47,938 nt of DNA, taken from the NCBI GenBank assembly GCA_021812825.1, contig JAKAMO010000009.1, positions 1 to 47,938 on the forward strand, in the 5' to 3' direction. Numbering within the stretch: the first letter of the stretch is position 1; every line of letters starts with the position of its first letter. The translations under genes were made by a program, and so were the position numbers. The notes below the pieces were generated by a model. That model had not been told where the DNA came from. It searched no databases and saw nothing but the letters and a program-made list of their open reading frames with translations. The stretch comes from a bacterium. GTDB lineage: Bacteria > Elusimicrobiota > Elusimicrobia > Elusimicrobiales > UBA9959. Positions 26,903 through 37,307 of this stretch are shown one piece after another.

Positions 26903-28108
26903 ATGGAAAAGGTCTATTATTTCGATAATAACGCGACGAGCAGGGTGGCTCCGGAAGTGGCAAAGGAGATGGAGCCGTTCTTCAACGAACTCTACGGCAA
27001 CCCGTCCAGCATGCATTTCTTCGGCGGCGGCAACCAGAAGTACCTGGACCTCGGCCGCGAGCGCGTGGCCAAGCTCCTCGGCTGCGAGACCTCCGAGATA
27101 ATATTCACCAGCTGCGGCACCGAGGCCGATTCCACCGCCATCTGGTCCGCCGTGCGCTCCTTCCCCGAGAAGAAGCACATCATCACCACCAGGGTGGAGC
27201 ATCCCGCGGTCCTCAACGTCTGCAAGCACCTGGAATCCCAGGGCTGGCGCGTCACCTACCTGCCGGTGGACGGCGCCGGCCAGATAAACCTCGAGGACCT
27301 CAAGGTCGCGCTAACCCCGGAGACCGCCATAGTCTCCATCATGTGGGCCAATAACGAGACCGGCGTGGTATACCCGGTGGAAGAGGCCGCCCGCATCACG
27401 CACGCCAAGGGCGCCCTGTTCCATACCGACGCCGTCCAGGCCGCCGGCAAGATACCGATAAACCTCAAAGACACTAAGATAGACATGCTCTCCATCTCCG
27501 GCCACAAGCTGCACGCGCCCAAGGGCATAGGCGTGCTGTACGTGCGCAAGGGCACGCGCTTCATGCCGTTCATGATGGGCGGCCACCAGGAGCACGGCCG
27601 CCGCGCCGGAACCGAGAACGTGCCCTATATCGCCGGCCTGGGCAAGGCCGCGGAACTGGCTTTAGCCCACATCGAGAAAGAGAACACCTACGTGAAGGGC
27701 CTGCGCGACAGGCTCGAGGCCGGCCTGCTGAAGATCCCCAACTCCCGCGTCAACGCCGGCGGCGCCGACCGCCTGCCCAACACCGCCAACATAAGCTTTG
27801 AGTACATCGAGGGCGAGTCCATACTGTTGATGCTCAGCGAAAAGGGCATCTGCGCCAGCTCCGGCTCGGCCTGCACCTCCGGCTCTCTCGAGCCCTCCCA
27901 CGTGCTGATGTCCATGGCCGTGCCGCAGACCTACGCCCACGGCTCCGTGCGCTTCTCCCTGAGCGTCTACAACACCGAGGAAGAGGTGGACTACATTATC
28001 CGCGAGCTGCCGCCCATCATAGAGCGCCTGCGCGCCATCTCGCCCTTCGCCGACGGCAAGCCCCTCTTCGGCATGGACGCCTGCGAAGCCCACGACCATA
28101 AGCACTGA
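26903..28108 (+). CDS. nifS: NifS/IscS-type cysteine desulfurase
   Basis: 401 residues of class-V aminotransferase fold. YYFDNNATSRVAPEV opens the protein, GTEADSTAIW and HPAVLNVCKHL follow, the PLP lysine is K202 in SISGHKLHAPKGIG, and the catalytic persulfide Cys is C324 in ICASSGSACTSGSLEPSHVL. The SSGSACTSG form marks the NifS/IscS group. It takes sulfur from cysteine and passes it to NifU. A strong ribosome-binding site (GAGAGGAGAT) precedes the ATG. The His/Asp-rich C-terminal tail (EAHDHKH) is a minor oddity. A terminator follows. Confidence 0.93.
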   Translation: MEKVYYFDNNATSRVAPEVAKEMEPFFNELYGNPSSMHFFGGGNQKYLDLGRERVAKLLGCETSEIIFTSCGTEADSTAIWSAVRSFPEKKHIITTRVEHPAVLNVCKHLESQGWRVTYLPVDGAGQINLEDLKVALTPETAIVSIMWANNETGVVYPVEEAARITHAKGALFHTDAVQAAGKIPINLKDTKIDMLSISGHKLHAPKGIGVLYVRKGTRFMPFMMGGHQEHGRRAGTENVPYIAGLGKAAELALAHIEKENTYVKGLRDRLEAGLLKIPNSRVNAGGADRLPNTANISFEYIEGESILLMLSEKGICASSGSACTSGSLEPSHVLMSMAVPQTYAHGSVRFSLSVYNTEEEVDYIIRELPPIIERLRAISPFADGKPLFGMDACEAHDHKH

Positions 28109-28161
28109 TTATCGGGCTGGAATGGTAACACTATTCCGGAGTTAATTTATTTGCAGTTATT

Positions 28162-28190
28162 GACCGGGGGGGAACCCTCCGGTCTTTTTT
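28162..28190 (+). terminator. Intrinsic terminator after nifS
   Basis: GACCGG-GGG pairs with CCC-TCCGGTC around a short loop, followed by six T residues. Confidence 0.8.
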
Positions 28191-28299
28191 ATCATACCTG
28201 TTGTTGTATATGTAAACCCTTCGAATAAATGCCGGTGAGAGAATGTTCTGAATAACTTCACGATATCCCCACCGCCACGCCGCTAAATGCCGACGAAAT

Positions 28300-28308
28300 T
28301 GTTAAAAT
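28300..28308 (+). promoter_or_regulatory. Extended -10 promoter element before the small membrane ORF
   Basis: TG-T-TAAAAT lies 21 bases before the ATG at 28330, again in the TGnTAAAAT form seen elsewhere in the window. Confidence 0.35.
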
Positions 28309-28329
28309 AGACGTTTTTAAGGAAACCAT

Positions 28330-28530
28330 ATGAAACTCAATCTCGACCCCGGAAAATTGATAGGAGGATTTGCTGGCATAGTTATCCCGCATCTTCTTGG
28401 CTCGAATGGCTATGCCTGCTTGCCGAGAATATTCCATTTCATGCTTCCGGTGGCAACCTGTATGCTCGGCGCTTTGATCGGGCATGAGATTTATACGTGG
28501 ATAACGGTCGGACAGATTAAAAAATCATAA
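28330..28530 (+). CDS. Small membrane protein of unknown function
   Basis: 66 residues with two hydrophobic stretches (about 11-25, GGFAGIVIPHLL; about 36-52, HFMLPVATCMLGALIG) and a charged end. An extended -10 and an AAGGAAA ribosome-binding site precede the ATG. The region is clearly richer in A/T than its neighbours, which may mark foreign origin. The same frame continues open for 54 codons after the TAA until the MITE, so this may be the front of a broken longer gene. No family is recognised. Confidence 0.4.
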   Translation: MKLNLDPGKLIGGFAGIVIPHLLGSNGYACLPRIFHFMLPVATCMLGALIGHEIYTWITVGQIKKS

Positions 28531-28695
28531 GATCCCGCTTCTGCTATTGACCAAGCCGGTGTGACAGCCAATGAGGAGGCGGCCGACAAAAAAATCGCGC
28601 ATGTGAGCGGCGCTGCAGCCGCTATTCTTGCTAACGGTTTTTACCCGCAGGATTTTGGTAAGATTATACATCCGCATGATCCCGCTGCATCTTAG
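28531..28695 (+). pseudogene. In-frame remnant after the small membrane ORF, ended by the MITE
   Basis: Directly after the TAA at 28528-28530 the same frame stays open for 54 codons and reads like real protein (AIDQAGVTANEEAADKKIAH, then ILANGFYPQDFGKIIHPHDP). Its stop, TAG at 28693-28695, is formed by the first bases of the MITE-like element. The simplest view is a former gene broken by a nonsense change and by the insertion. A chance open frame of this length is not excluded. Confidence 0.35.
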
Positions 28696-28860
28696 GAGCC
28701 TGTCCGACATAAGCGATTTCGTCTGCAATTGCCGCTTTTGGCCTGCGCCTTGCGCCGCTCGACTTACAGCCTCTCGTAGAGGATGCTCGTCTCGCGCCGC
28801 TTCGGCTCGTCAACAAAATCGTCAATTTCGCCATGAAAGCCTTATGTCGGACACGCTCCA
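28694..28860. mobile_element. MITE-like element with terminal inverted repeats, copy 1
   Basis: The left end AGGAGCCTGTCCGACATAAG (28694-28713) and the right end (28841-28860), which reads TGGAGCGTGTCCGACATAAG on the complement, are near-perfect inverted repeats. About 40 bases inside each end match the copy at 45245-45443; the centres differ. No transposase is encoded. With the remnant before it, this accounts for the whole gap between the small ORF and the M16 gene. The right end stops four bases before the M16 ribosome-binding site. Confidence 0.75.
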
Positions 28861-28872
28861 AGTGGAGGAACA

Positions 28873-31632
<2,760 letters not shown>

Positions 31633-31648
31633 CGGAGCTGGAAGGAAA

Positions 31649-31685
31649 GGGCGTGTTCCCCGCTGGGGACGCGCCCTTTTTCTTT
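31649..31685 (+). terminator. Intrinsic terminator after the M16 peptidase gene
   Basis: GGGCGTGTTCCCC pairs with GGGGACGCGCCC across a three-base loop, with one bulge, followed by TTTTTCTTT. Confidence 0.8.
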
Positions 31686-31697
31686 GCCGGCCCCGGA

Positions 31698-31726
31698 TTG
31701 AAAGAGGGGGCCGGAAATGCTAGAAT
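31698..31726 (+). promoter_or_regulatory. Promoter of tRNA-Ile2
   Basis: TTGAAA (31698-31703), a 17-base spacer and TAGAAT (31721-31726) with an extended TG at 31718-31719. The tRNA begins 24 bases after the -10. Confidence 0.7.
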
Positions 31727-31750
31727 GCTTATAGACGTACGGGGATTTAC

Positions 31751-31824
31751 GGGCCCATAGCTCAGTTGGTTAGAGCAAGCGACTCATAATCGCTGGGTCG
31801 TAGGTTCAAGTCCTACTGGGCCCA
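31751..31824 (+). tRNA. ileX: tRNA with CAU anticodon, probably tRNA-Ile2 (lysidine-modified)
   Basis: A complete 74-base cloverleaf: acceptor GGGCCCA/TGGGCCC, D arm GCTC...GAGC, anticodon arm AGCGA-CTCATAA-TCGCT, T arm GTAGG-TTCAAGT-CCTAC, discriminator A. CCA is not encoded. CAU can mean Met or Ile2. The anticodon arm is close to that of known tRNA-Ile2 genes, the C4-G69 and C5-G68 pairs used by TilS are present, and it lacks initiator-tRNA features, so Ile2 is favoured over elongator Met. Confidence 0.85.
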
Positions 31825-31839
31825 GTTTTTACCAGAAAT

Positions 31840-31874
31840 AAAAAAGCCGTCCGGGTGACCGGGCGGCTTTTTTA
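31840..31874. terminator. Bidirectional terminator after tRNA-Ile2
   Basis: GCCGTCCGG pairs with CCGGGCGGC (one G-U pair) around GTGA, with an A run before and seven T after. It may also stop leftward transcripts from the MORN-type gene. Confidence 0.85.
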
Positions 31875-31909
31875 TCGGGCGACGGTAATATATGCGCTGG
31901 TCCTGTCGA

Positions 31910-32110
31910 GGGTTTGCCTCGTCAGGCACGGGGTCTCGCACTGGGCTATGCCCGTGCCGCATCGGGAGCTATGCTCATCAAGCGGCCACCGTGTCTGCTC
32001 GTCACGCTGCGGTGTCGCTTCGCTCCACTCAGTCGTCGCGCTACGCAAGCTCCTCCCTCCGCGACGGCCTTTCTCGGCAAACCGCTCGCCACCCGCGCTC
32101 CCATCCGCCG
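31910..32110 (+). repeat. Dispersed intergenic repeat, family 2, copy 2
   Basis: This 200-base spacer between the tRNA terminator and the end of the MORN-type gene shares ordered blocks with the complement of 18026-18190 (GGTCTCGCAC, CACCGTG, CTCGTCAC, CGCGCTACGCAAGC, TCCGCGACGGCC). GTGTCGCTTCGCTCCAC also occurs inside the MITE copy at 45245-45443. No gene is supported here. Confidence 0.6.
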
Positions 32111-32116
32111 CGGGGG

Positions 32117-33133
32117 TTATTTCTTTACGGCCTTGTCCTTGATGTAGGTGTATTCCGTCGGCGCTCCGCCGCTGTAAACGCGCAGCAGGACCAGTTCGTT
32201 GTTCTGGAAGACGAATTCCTTCTCCAGCTCGCCGCCGGCGGAGAAGGCCTTTATGGTGCCGTCCGGTATCTTCCCTTCCTTCCGCATCAGGTTGAAATCC
32301 TTGTCGAGCTGCATCTTGCCGATGAACTTGTTGTTCAGCCTGAAGGCGTAGCGCTCGCCGCGCGCCAGCGAGGAGGTCTTCACGGTGACCATCGAACCCG
32401 GCTCCTCCTGGGCGGCGGCTTCAGGGGCCGGCGCCGCGGCCTGCGTCCTGGGGGCCGCGGCCGGCTTGTCGTCCGTGTAATACGTCTCCGAGGCGACGAT
32501 GCCGCCGGGGGCGTACTCCCGTTTCCAGCCGTTGAGCTTGTCGCCTTTGTATTCCGACTCGAGCAGGGGATTCCCGTCCTCGGAGTAATAGCTGAACTTG
32601 CCGTCCTTGTCGCCGGCCAGGTAATAGGCCTCCACCTGCACCTTGCCGGAGGGGTAGTAGGCCTTGAGCGTGCCGTCGTTCTTGCCGGCGCGCATGGTCT
32701 TTACCGTCTTCAGGCCGCCTTCGGGGTAATACTCGGTGTAAGTCCCGTCCTTTACCGCGCCATCCAGCGAGAGCAGCGCCCCGGAGGCGTCGAAGGTCTC
32801 CGTGGCTATGGCCACCCCGTTCTCCAGATACACCAGCTGGCGGGTCATGGTGCTGGGTATCACGGTCTGGAAGGTGAGGAGGGGGGCAGCCGGCTGGGCG
32901 GTGGAGACCTCTACCGCGGTCTGGGTGGAGACCGAAGGGGCCGCCTCGGGGGTATGCAGCTGTATATCGGCCTTCTTGATCGTCAGCGCGCCGTACTTGG
33001 TCTGCAGCAGCAGGGTGTCGTCCATTTCCCCCGTAACGTCGGCCTCCAGCTTGGTGCCGTCCTTGAGGATGAACGTGTCGGCCCGGCATATTCCCGGGAC
33101 CATAAGGATGGAAATATATATAAGAAGCTTCAT
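32117..33133 (-). CDS. Secreted MORN-repeat (YwqK-type) protein
   Basis: 338 residues with a signal peptide (about 1-18, LLIYISILMVPGICRA). An N-terminal segment with DTFILKDGTKLEADVTGEMDD looks like a small beta domain. About residues 110-220 contain repeated motifs of the form G.L....YY..G.....Y (GTYTEYYPEGGLK, GTLKAYYPSGKVQ, GKFSYYSEDGNPL, GWKREYAPGGIVA), the MORN/YwqK-antitoxin pattern. A Pro/Ala-rich linker (about 225-250) and a C-terminal region follow. In other bacteria such repeats mediate protein or membrane contacts; the function here is unknown. It is divergent from the Rrf2/ferredoxin operon. A TAGAAT sequence on the minus strand (33154-33159) could be its -10. Confidence 0.7.
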   Translation of the reverse strand: MKLLIYISILMVPGICRADTFILKDGTKLEADVTGEMDDTLLLQTKYGALTIKKADIQLHTPEAAPSVSTQTAVEVSTAQPAAPLLTFQTVIPSTMTRQLVYLENGVAIATETFDASGALLSLDGAVKDGTYTEYYPEGGLKTVKTMRAGKNDGTLKAYYPSGKVQVEAYYLAGDKDGKFSYYSEDGNPLLESEYKGDKLNGWKREYAPGGIVASETYYTDDKPAAAPRTQAAAPAPEAAAQEEPGSMVTVKTSSLARGERYAFRLNNKFIGKMQLDKDFNLMRKEGKIPDGTIKAFSAGGELEKEFVFQNNELVLLRVYSGGAPTEYTYIKDKAVKK

Positions 33134-33204
33134 ACGCCCTCCGGATCCCCCTTATTCTACAAAAGAAAAGCGCCCGGACGAAGCCGAGGCGGGAAAAATA
33201 TCCC

Positions 33205-33233
33205 TTGACAAAATGATACTGCTATGGTATCAT
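33205..33233 (+). promoter_or_regulatory. Promoter of the second Rrf2 operon overlapped by a perfect palindrome
   Basis: TTGACA (33205-33210), a 17-base spacer and TATCAT (33228-33233). The inverted arms ATGATAC (33213-33219) and GTATCAT (33227-33233) enclose seven bases and cover the spacer and -10, a probable Rrf2 operator. The -10 is only nine bases from the ATG, so the transcript is nearly leaderless. Confidence 0.75.
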
Positions 33234-33242
33234 TTATTCACA

Positions 33243-33638
33243 ATGAAACTTCTCAACAGGGACGTGGATTACGCGGCGCGCGCTCTGGTCTTCATGGCCC
33301 GCGCCAACCGGCCTACGGTGCCGGTGGTCAAAATGCGGGAGGAGGTCGGGGTTTCCGGGCCTTTCCTGCGCAAGATCATGCAGAAGCTGCAGAAGGCGGG
33401 CTTCGTGCACTCGGTGAAGGGCAAGGGCGGCGGCTTCGCGCTGGCCCGCCGGCCGGAGAACATCCGGCTCAGCGACCTGATAGGCGCCCTGCAGGGGCCG
33501 CTGAAGTTCAACGAATGCGTCTTCAAGCAGAAGCTGTGCCAGCACCACGACGCCTGCGTGCTGCGCCGCAGGATAGCCGGCGTAGAGAGCCGCCTGGCCG
33601 CGGAGATGGAAGGCATAACCATCAGGGACCTGGCATGA
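33243..33638 (+). CDS. Rrf2-family transcriptional regulator with three-cysteine Fe-S motif
   Basis: 131 residues. The winged helix spans about 1-70 (NRDVDYAARALVFMAR, VSGPFLRKIMQKLQKAGFV, KGKGGGFALARRP). The cluster cysteines are C92, C99 and C105 (C-x6-C-x5-C), the arrangement of Fe-S sensors such as NsrR and IscR. It overlaps the ferredoxin-like gene by four bases and probably autoregulates through the palindrome over its promoter. The partner gene suggests redox, NO or oxygen sensing. Confidence 0.9.
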   Translation: MKLLNRDVDYAARALVFMARANRPTVPVVKMREEVGVSGPFLRKIMQKLQKAGFVHSVKGKGGGFALARRPENIRLSDLIGALQGPLKFNECVFKQKLCQHHDACVLRRRIAGVESRLAAEMEGITIRDLA

Positions 33639-34477
33639 AAAGGAAGAGACAGATAATCAGGATAGACGAAGGCAAGTGCGACGGCTGCGGCCTCTGCGTC
33701 ACCGGCTGCCACGAGGGCGCCCTGCAGATGATAGACGGCAAGGCCCGCCTGGTAAGCGACCTCCTCTGCGACGGCCTGGGCGCCTGCATAGGCGAGTGTC
33801 CGCGCGGGGCGCTGAAGATAGAGGAACGCGCGGCCGAGCCTTACGACGAGAAGAAGGTGATGGACGGCATGGTCCGGCACGGCGCCAACACCATCAAGGC
33901 CCATTTGAAGCACCTGATGGACCACGGCCAGAAGACTTTCGTTAAGCAGGCGCTGGAATATCTGAAGGAACACAAAATACCGAACCCGCTGGAGGGAGAA
34001 ATGTCACACGGACACGCTCACGGAGGCTGCCCCGGCAGCCGGATGATGGATATGCGCGAGGGAGGGGAGGCCGAGCAGGGCGACCCCGGCTTCAAGTCCC
34101 AGCTGAGGCAGTGGCCGGTGCAGCTGCACCTGGTCTCGCCGATGGCGCCGTACTTCGAGAAGGCCGACCTCGTGGTGGCGGCCGACTGCACCGCTTTCTC
34201 CTACGGCAACTTCCACAACGACTTCATCAAGGGCAAGAGCATCGTTATAGCCTGTCCGAAGCTGGACGACGGCCAGGAGATCTACGTCGAGAAGCTGCAG
34301 GCGCTAATAGAGGACGCCAAGGTGAACACCCTTACCGTGCTGACCATGGAAGTGCCCTGCTGCGGCGGCCTTCTGGCTATGGTCAAGCAGGCCGCGCAGG
34401 CCGCAAAGCGGAAGGTGCCGATCAAGAGCGTCGTGATCGGCATACAGGGCGGCATAAAGAGCGAAGACTGGGTCTAG
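33635..34477 (+). CDS. Ferredoxin-domain protein co-transcribed with an Rrf2 regulator
   Basis: 280 residues from the ATG at 33635. Two 4Fe-4S ferredoxin motifs sit at the N-terminus: KCDGCGLCVTGCHEGA (C15, C18, C21, C25), then LCDGLGACIGECPRGAL, in which the usual CxxCxxC spacing is replaced by C-x5-C-x3-CP. The rest (about 90-280) includes a His-rich segment MSHGHAHGGCPGS and a VPCCGGLLAMVKQA block. I recall this architecture next to Rrf2 regulators and hybrid-cluster protein genes in anaerobes; no hcp is present here. Electron transfer to an unknown acceptor is likely. A short dyad (34478-34504) follows. Confidence 0.78.
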   Translation: MKRKRQIIRIDEGKCDGCGLCVTGCHEGALQMIDGKARLVSDLLCDGLGACIGECPRGALKIEERAAEPYDEKKVMDGMVRHGANTIKAHLKHLMDHGQKTFVKQALEYLKEHKIPNPLEGEMSHGHAHGGCPGSRMMDMREGGEAEQGDPGFKSQLRQWPVQLHLVSPMAPYFEKADLVVAADCTAFSYGNFHNDFIKGKSIVIACPKLDDGQEIYVEKLQALIEDAKVNTLTVLTMEVPCCGGLLAMVKQAAQAAKRKVPIKSVVIGIQGGIKSEDWV

Positions 34478-34500
34478 TAAAGGGTGTAACTGAACGACCC

Positions 34501-34529
34501 TTTACCTTCCACCGCCTTAGCTGTACAAT
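34501..34529 (+). promoter_or_regulatory. Probable promoter of the 34559 gene
   Basis: TTTACC (34501-34506), 17 bases, TACAAT (34524-34529). The -35 word is identical to that proposed for ettA. It partly overlaps the right arm of the TAAAGGGT/ACCCTTTA dyad at 34478-34504. Confidence 0.5.
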
Positions 34530-34558
34530 ATACCAGTACCGAACGCGGGAGGAAGACT

Positions 34559-35251
34559 ATGGGCAAGTTCATCACTCTGGTGCTGCTGGGCCTGCTGGCC
34601 GTCTACGGCCTGCTGCTGGCCAAGCCCGGCCTGTATTTCAGCAACAAGCTGGAGCACGGCCTTTTCGTGCTGCATGTCCGCGGCCCGCTGCCGGAATCCC
34701 CTGACGCCGTGCTGGACGAAGCCGCCGAAGCCATAACCGCGTCCGACATATACGCGCAGGGCAGCAAGTTCGACATCTACCTGCCGTCCACCCCGGGCCA
34801 GTACAAGTTCTTCACCCCGCTGCTCGGCGGGGATTATTTCCGGGTGGGCCCGTTCAACGGCGCCATCTACCTCGCCAACGCGGATTTCACCGCCAAGGAC
34901 GCGCGGCCCAGAGCCGGCTCGGAGCAGCGCCGGCCGCTGCGCGGCGTGATCGTGGCGGCGGCCGTCTGGGACATGGTGCGGCTGAAGGTGAGGCCGCTGA
35001 CCTTCTTCGCGATGGATAAGTGGATGGTGAGGGGCTACGCCGAGATGCTCTCCGGCGGCACGGGGGAGTTCACTCCGCAGGACGCCTGCGGCAACGCGTC
35101 GCGCCCGGGCCTTGATGATTACAGGTACGGGCTGATGTTGGACCGGGTGCTCAAGGAGGAGAATACCGTGTTCAACGACCTGCTGGGCAGGAACTACAGC
35201 GACGATCAGGCCGAAAGCAGGTTCAGGAAAGCCTATTGCGGCGCCAGCTGA
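34559..35251 (+). CDS. Membrane-anchored protein of unknown function
   Basis: 230 residues with one N-terminal hydrophobic segment (about 4-21, FITLVLLGLLAVYGLLLAK) that may be an anchor or uncleaved signal. The rest is soluble, with several aromatic and charged stretches (GQYKFFTPLLGGDYFRVG, RVLKEENTVFNDLLGRNYS) and two cysteines near the end. No family is recognised. It has its own promoter-like sequence and converges on the zinc-ribbon gene with three bases between stops. Confidence 0.65.
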   Translation: MGKFITLVLLGLLAVYGLLLAKPGLYFSNKLEHGLFVLHVRGPLPESPDAVLDEAAEAITASDIYAQGSKFDIYLPSTPGQYKFFTPLLGGDYFRVGPFNGAIYLANADFTAKDARPRAGSEQRRPLRGVIVAAAVWDMVRLKVRPLTFFAMDKWMVRGYAEMLSGGTGEFTPQDACGNASRPGLDDYRYGLMLDRVLKEENTVFNDLLGRNYSDDQAESRFRKAYCGAS

Positions 35252-35254
35252 GGA

Positions 35255-35860
35255 CTACTGCTCCGCCAGCCCGGCCCGCTTCAGCTGCCGCTGGTATCTC
35301 GCGCTGAAGTCTTCCATCGAGCGGCTCTCCCGGTAGCGGTGTATCTCCAGCCACTCCAGGTACAAGGAATCCCTCTTCGGGTCCACTTCTCCCGCCTCAG
35401 GCAGGGTCAGCGCGGTCATTCCCTTCGAATAGGCGTCCTCTATCGAGAAAAGCCTCTGCGTGTAGTCCCCGGTGATGGAGAAGGCCTCCGGCGCCGGCGG
35501 CGCGGCGGCTATTTCCTTGAGCAGCGTTTCCTTGGCGGCCAGGTAGTCGGTCAGCAGTTTGTCCGCCGCGTCGGTCCTGGAGCTGAAGCGGTTGACGCTA
35601 GGCGGCGCGGACCGGTCGTCTCCCGGCGCGGGTCCGAGCAGGTGAATGGCGAGAGAGGCGGCCAGCGCCAGCAGGGCGGCCGCTATCGCCGCCTGCAGCC
35701 CGGACACTCGCGGCTTTACTGCCGGCTTCGCGGCCTGCTGTTCCCGCCGGCCTGCCTGCCCGGCGGCAGGCTTGCGCAGCGGCTCGTAGCAGAGGCCGCA
35801 ATAGGGGGCCTCCGGCTTGTTCCAGTAACCGCATTTCATGCATTTTATCTTGCGCCGCAC
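35255..35860 (-). CDS. Zinc-ribbon protein with one membrane span
   Basis: 201 residues. An N-terminal zinc ribbon (CMKCGYWNKPEAPYCGLCYEP, residues 7-27; C7, C10, C21, C24) resembles the single-ribbon heads of many small bacterial membrane proteins. A charged Ala-rich linker (about 30-53), a TM span (about 56-73, AAIAAALLALAASLAIHLL) and a helical C-terminal domain (about 90-195) follow. The function is unknown; the ribbon would be cytoplasmic. Confidence 0.7.
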   Translation of the reverse strand: MRRKIKCMKCGYWNKPEAPYCGLCYEPLRKPAAGQAGRREQQAAKPAVKPRVSGLQAAIAAALLALAASLAIHLLGPAPGDDRSAPPSVNRFSSRTDAADKLLTDYLAAKETLLKEIAAAPPAPEAFSITGDYTQRLFSIEDAYSKGMTALTLPEAGEVDPKRDSLYLEWLEIHRYRESRSMEDFSARYQRQLKRAGLAEQ

Positions 35861-35923
35861 GGCCTAATGATACAAAATTAGCCGCGGCGCCCCGCTGATT
35901 TAACTAAAAGGGCGCTTTTTTGA

Positions 35924-35929
35924 TAAGAT
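35924..35929 (+). promoter_or_regulatory. Extended -10 promoter element of tRNA-Cys
   Basis: TAAGAT with TG at 35921-35922; a weak -35 (TTAACT) lies 18 bases upstream. The tRNA begins 15 bases after. Confidence 0.5.
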
Positions 35930-35943
35930 ATTCACGTAATCAC

Positions 35944-36015
35944 GGCGCGGTGGCCAAGTGGTAAGGCGGCAGTCTGCAAAACTGCTATTCGCGGGTTCGA
36001 TTCCCGCCCGCGCCT
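35944..36015 (+). tRNA. cysT: tRNA-Cys (GCA)
   Basis: A complete 72-base cloverleaf: acceptor GGCGCGG/CCGCGCC, anticodon arm GCAGT-CTGCAAA-ACTGC with anticodon GCA, T arm GCGGG-TTCGATT-CCCGC, and U73 as discriminator, the identity base of tRNA-Cys. CCA is not encoded. Confidence 0.97.
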
Positions 36016-36083
36016 TGAATTTATTTGCGGTGAGGGCGCCCGGCTCCCGCCGGGCCTGAACGGTCCAAAAAAGCAGGTAAAAA

Positions 36084-37307
36084 ATGAAATCCTCAATAAG
36101 CCAGCTGGCGAGCGCGGTCCAGGAATCGCCTACGCTCGCGCTCAACGAAAAAGCCGCGCTGCTCAAGGAGCGCGGCGAAGCGGTCATACATCTCGGCAGC
36201 GGCGAACCCAAGACGAAGACGCCCATCGACGCGATACTCGCGGCGGCGGGCAAGCTCACCTCGGCCGAGGTCAAGTACACGCCTACGGACGGCATCCCGT
36301 CCCTGAAGAAGGCGATCATCCGGTACACCGAGGAGAACTACGGTCACCGGGTCGGCTCCGACAACGTGATGGTCGCCGCCGGCGCCAAGGCCGCGCTCTA
36401 CGCGCTGCTGGTCTCCATCGTCGACCCGCAGGACGAGGTCATAGTGCTGGCCCCCTACTGGGTCAGCTACCCCGAGATGATAAAGCTCTGCTACGGCAAG
36501 CCGGTCATAGTCACCCCGGAGGACGGCCGCTTCGAGCCGACGCTCGACGAGGTCCTGGAGGCCGTGGGCTCCCACACCAAGGCCATAATCGTCAACAGCC
36601 CCAACAATCCTTCCGGGGTGGTCTATTCCGCGGAGCTGATAAAAGGCCTAGTGGAATACTGCGAGAAGAACGGCATCTACCTGATAATGGACGACATCTA
36701 CCACCAGCTGATGTTCGACGGGCTGAAGCCGGTGTCGTGCTACAAGTACGCCAAGAACCTGACCGACACCTCCCGCCTGGTGGTCATCAACGGCGTGTCC
36801 AAGCTCTACGCGATGACCGGCTTCCGCATCGGCTGGGCCATCGCCAACAAGAAGCTGATAGAGGTCATGACCAACGTGCAGGCGCAGACGATGTCCTGCC
36901 CGTCCTCGCTGCTGCAGTCGGCCGCGGTCGGCGCGCTGAACGGCATCCAGAGCTACGTGGAGAGCCTGAAGGCCACGCTGGAGAACAACCGCAACGTGAT
37001 GGTGCGCGAGCTTGAGTCCATCAACGGCGTCAGGGTCATCAAGCCGCAGGGCACGTTCTACTGCCTGCCGGACTTCCGCGCCTATTCCAAGAGCTCCGAG
37101 GCGCTGTCGAAGAAGCTGCTGGAGCGCGCTATGGTGGTGACCGTGCCGGGCAAGGAGTTCGGCATGGAGGGCTACCTGCGCCTCAGCTACTGCGGCAGCA
37201 TGAAGGACGCGATAGAGGGCGCGCAGCGCATCCGCTGGGCGCTGGACCCGGATTCCCCGAGGGAGATCTATATCGGCGACAGGAAGTGCGTGAGGGACTG
37301 GAAATGA
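36084..37307 (+). CDS. Class I PLP aminotransferase (aspartate aminotransferase-like)
   Basis: 407 residues of fold-type I aminotransferase: VIHLGSGEPKTKTP near residue 35, VAAGAKAALYALL (about 97-109), the PLP-binding NSPNNPSG (about 170-177) and MDDIYHQLMFDG (about 195-206). The Schiff-base lysine is K240 in GVSKLYAMTGFRIGWA. The length and motifs fit the Igamma subgroup (aspartate, or aspartate/prephenate aminotransferase). The gene overlaps pckA by four bases, so oxaloacetate made from aspartate could feed PEPCK directly. Confidence 0.85.
   Translation: MKSSISQLASAVQESPTLALNEKAALLKERGEAVIHLGSGEPKTKTPIDAILAAAGKLTSAEVKYTPTDGIPSLKKAIIRYTEENYGHRVGSDNVMVAAGAKAALYALLVSIVDPQDEVIVLAPYWVSYPEMIKLCYGKPVIVTPEDGRFEPTLDEVLEAVGSHTKAIIVNSPNNPSGVVYSAELIKGLVEYCEKNGIYLIMDDIYHQLMFDGLKPVSCYKYAKNLTDTSRLVVINGVSKLYAMTGFRIGWAIANKKLIEVMTNVQAQTMSCPSSLLQSAAVGALNGIQSYVESLKATLENNRNVMVRELESINGVRVIKPQGTFYCLPDFRAYSKSSEALSKKLLERAMVVTVPGKEFGMEGYLRLSYCGSMKDAIEGAQRIRWALDPDSPREIYIGDRKCVRDWK

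Noticed and set aside
28525..28728. Minus-strand ORF beginning MQTKSLMSDRLL
   Set aside because: The start lies in the MITE terminal repeat; the same peptide begins the over-long version of the GGDEF gene at 45279, so it is a repeat artefact.
31855..33208. Plus-strand ORFs between the tRNA and the Rrf2 gene
   Set aside because: They are repeat sequence followed by the antisense of the MORN-type gene, with no coding features.
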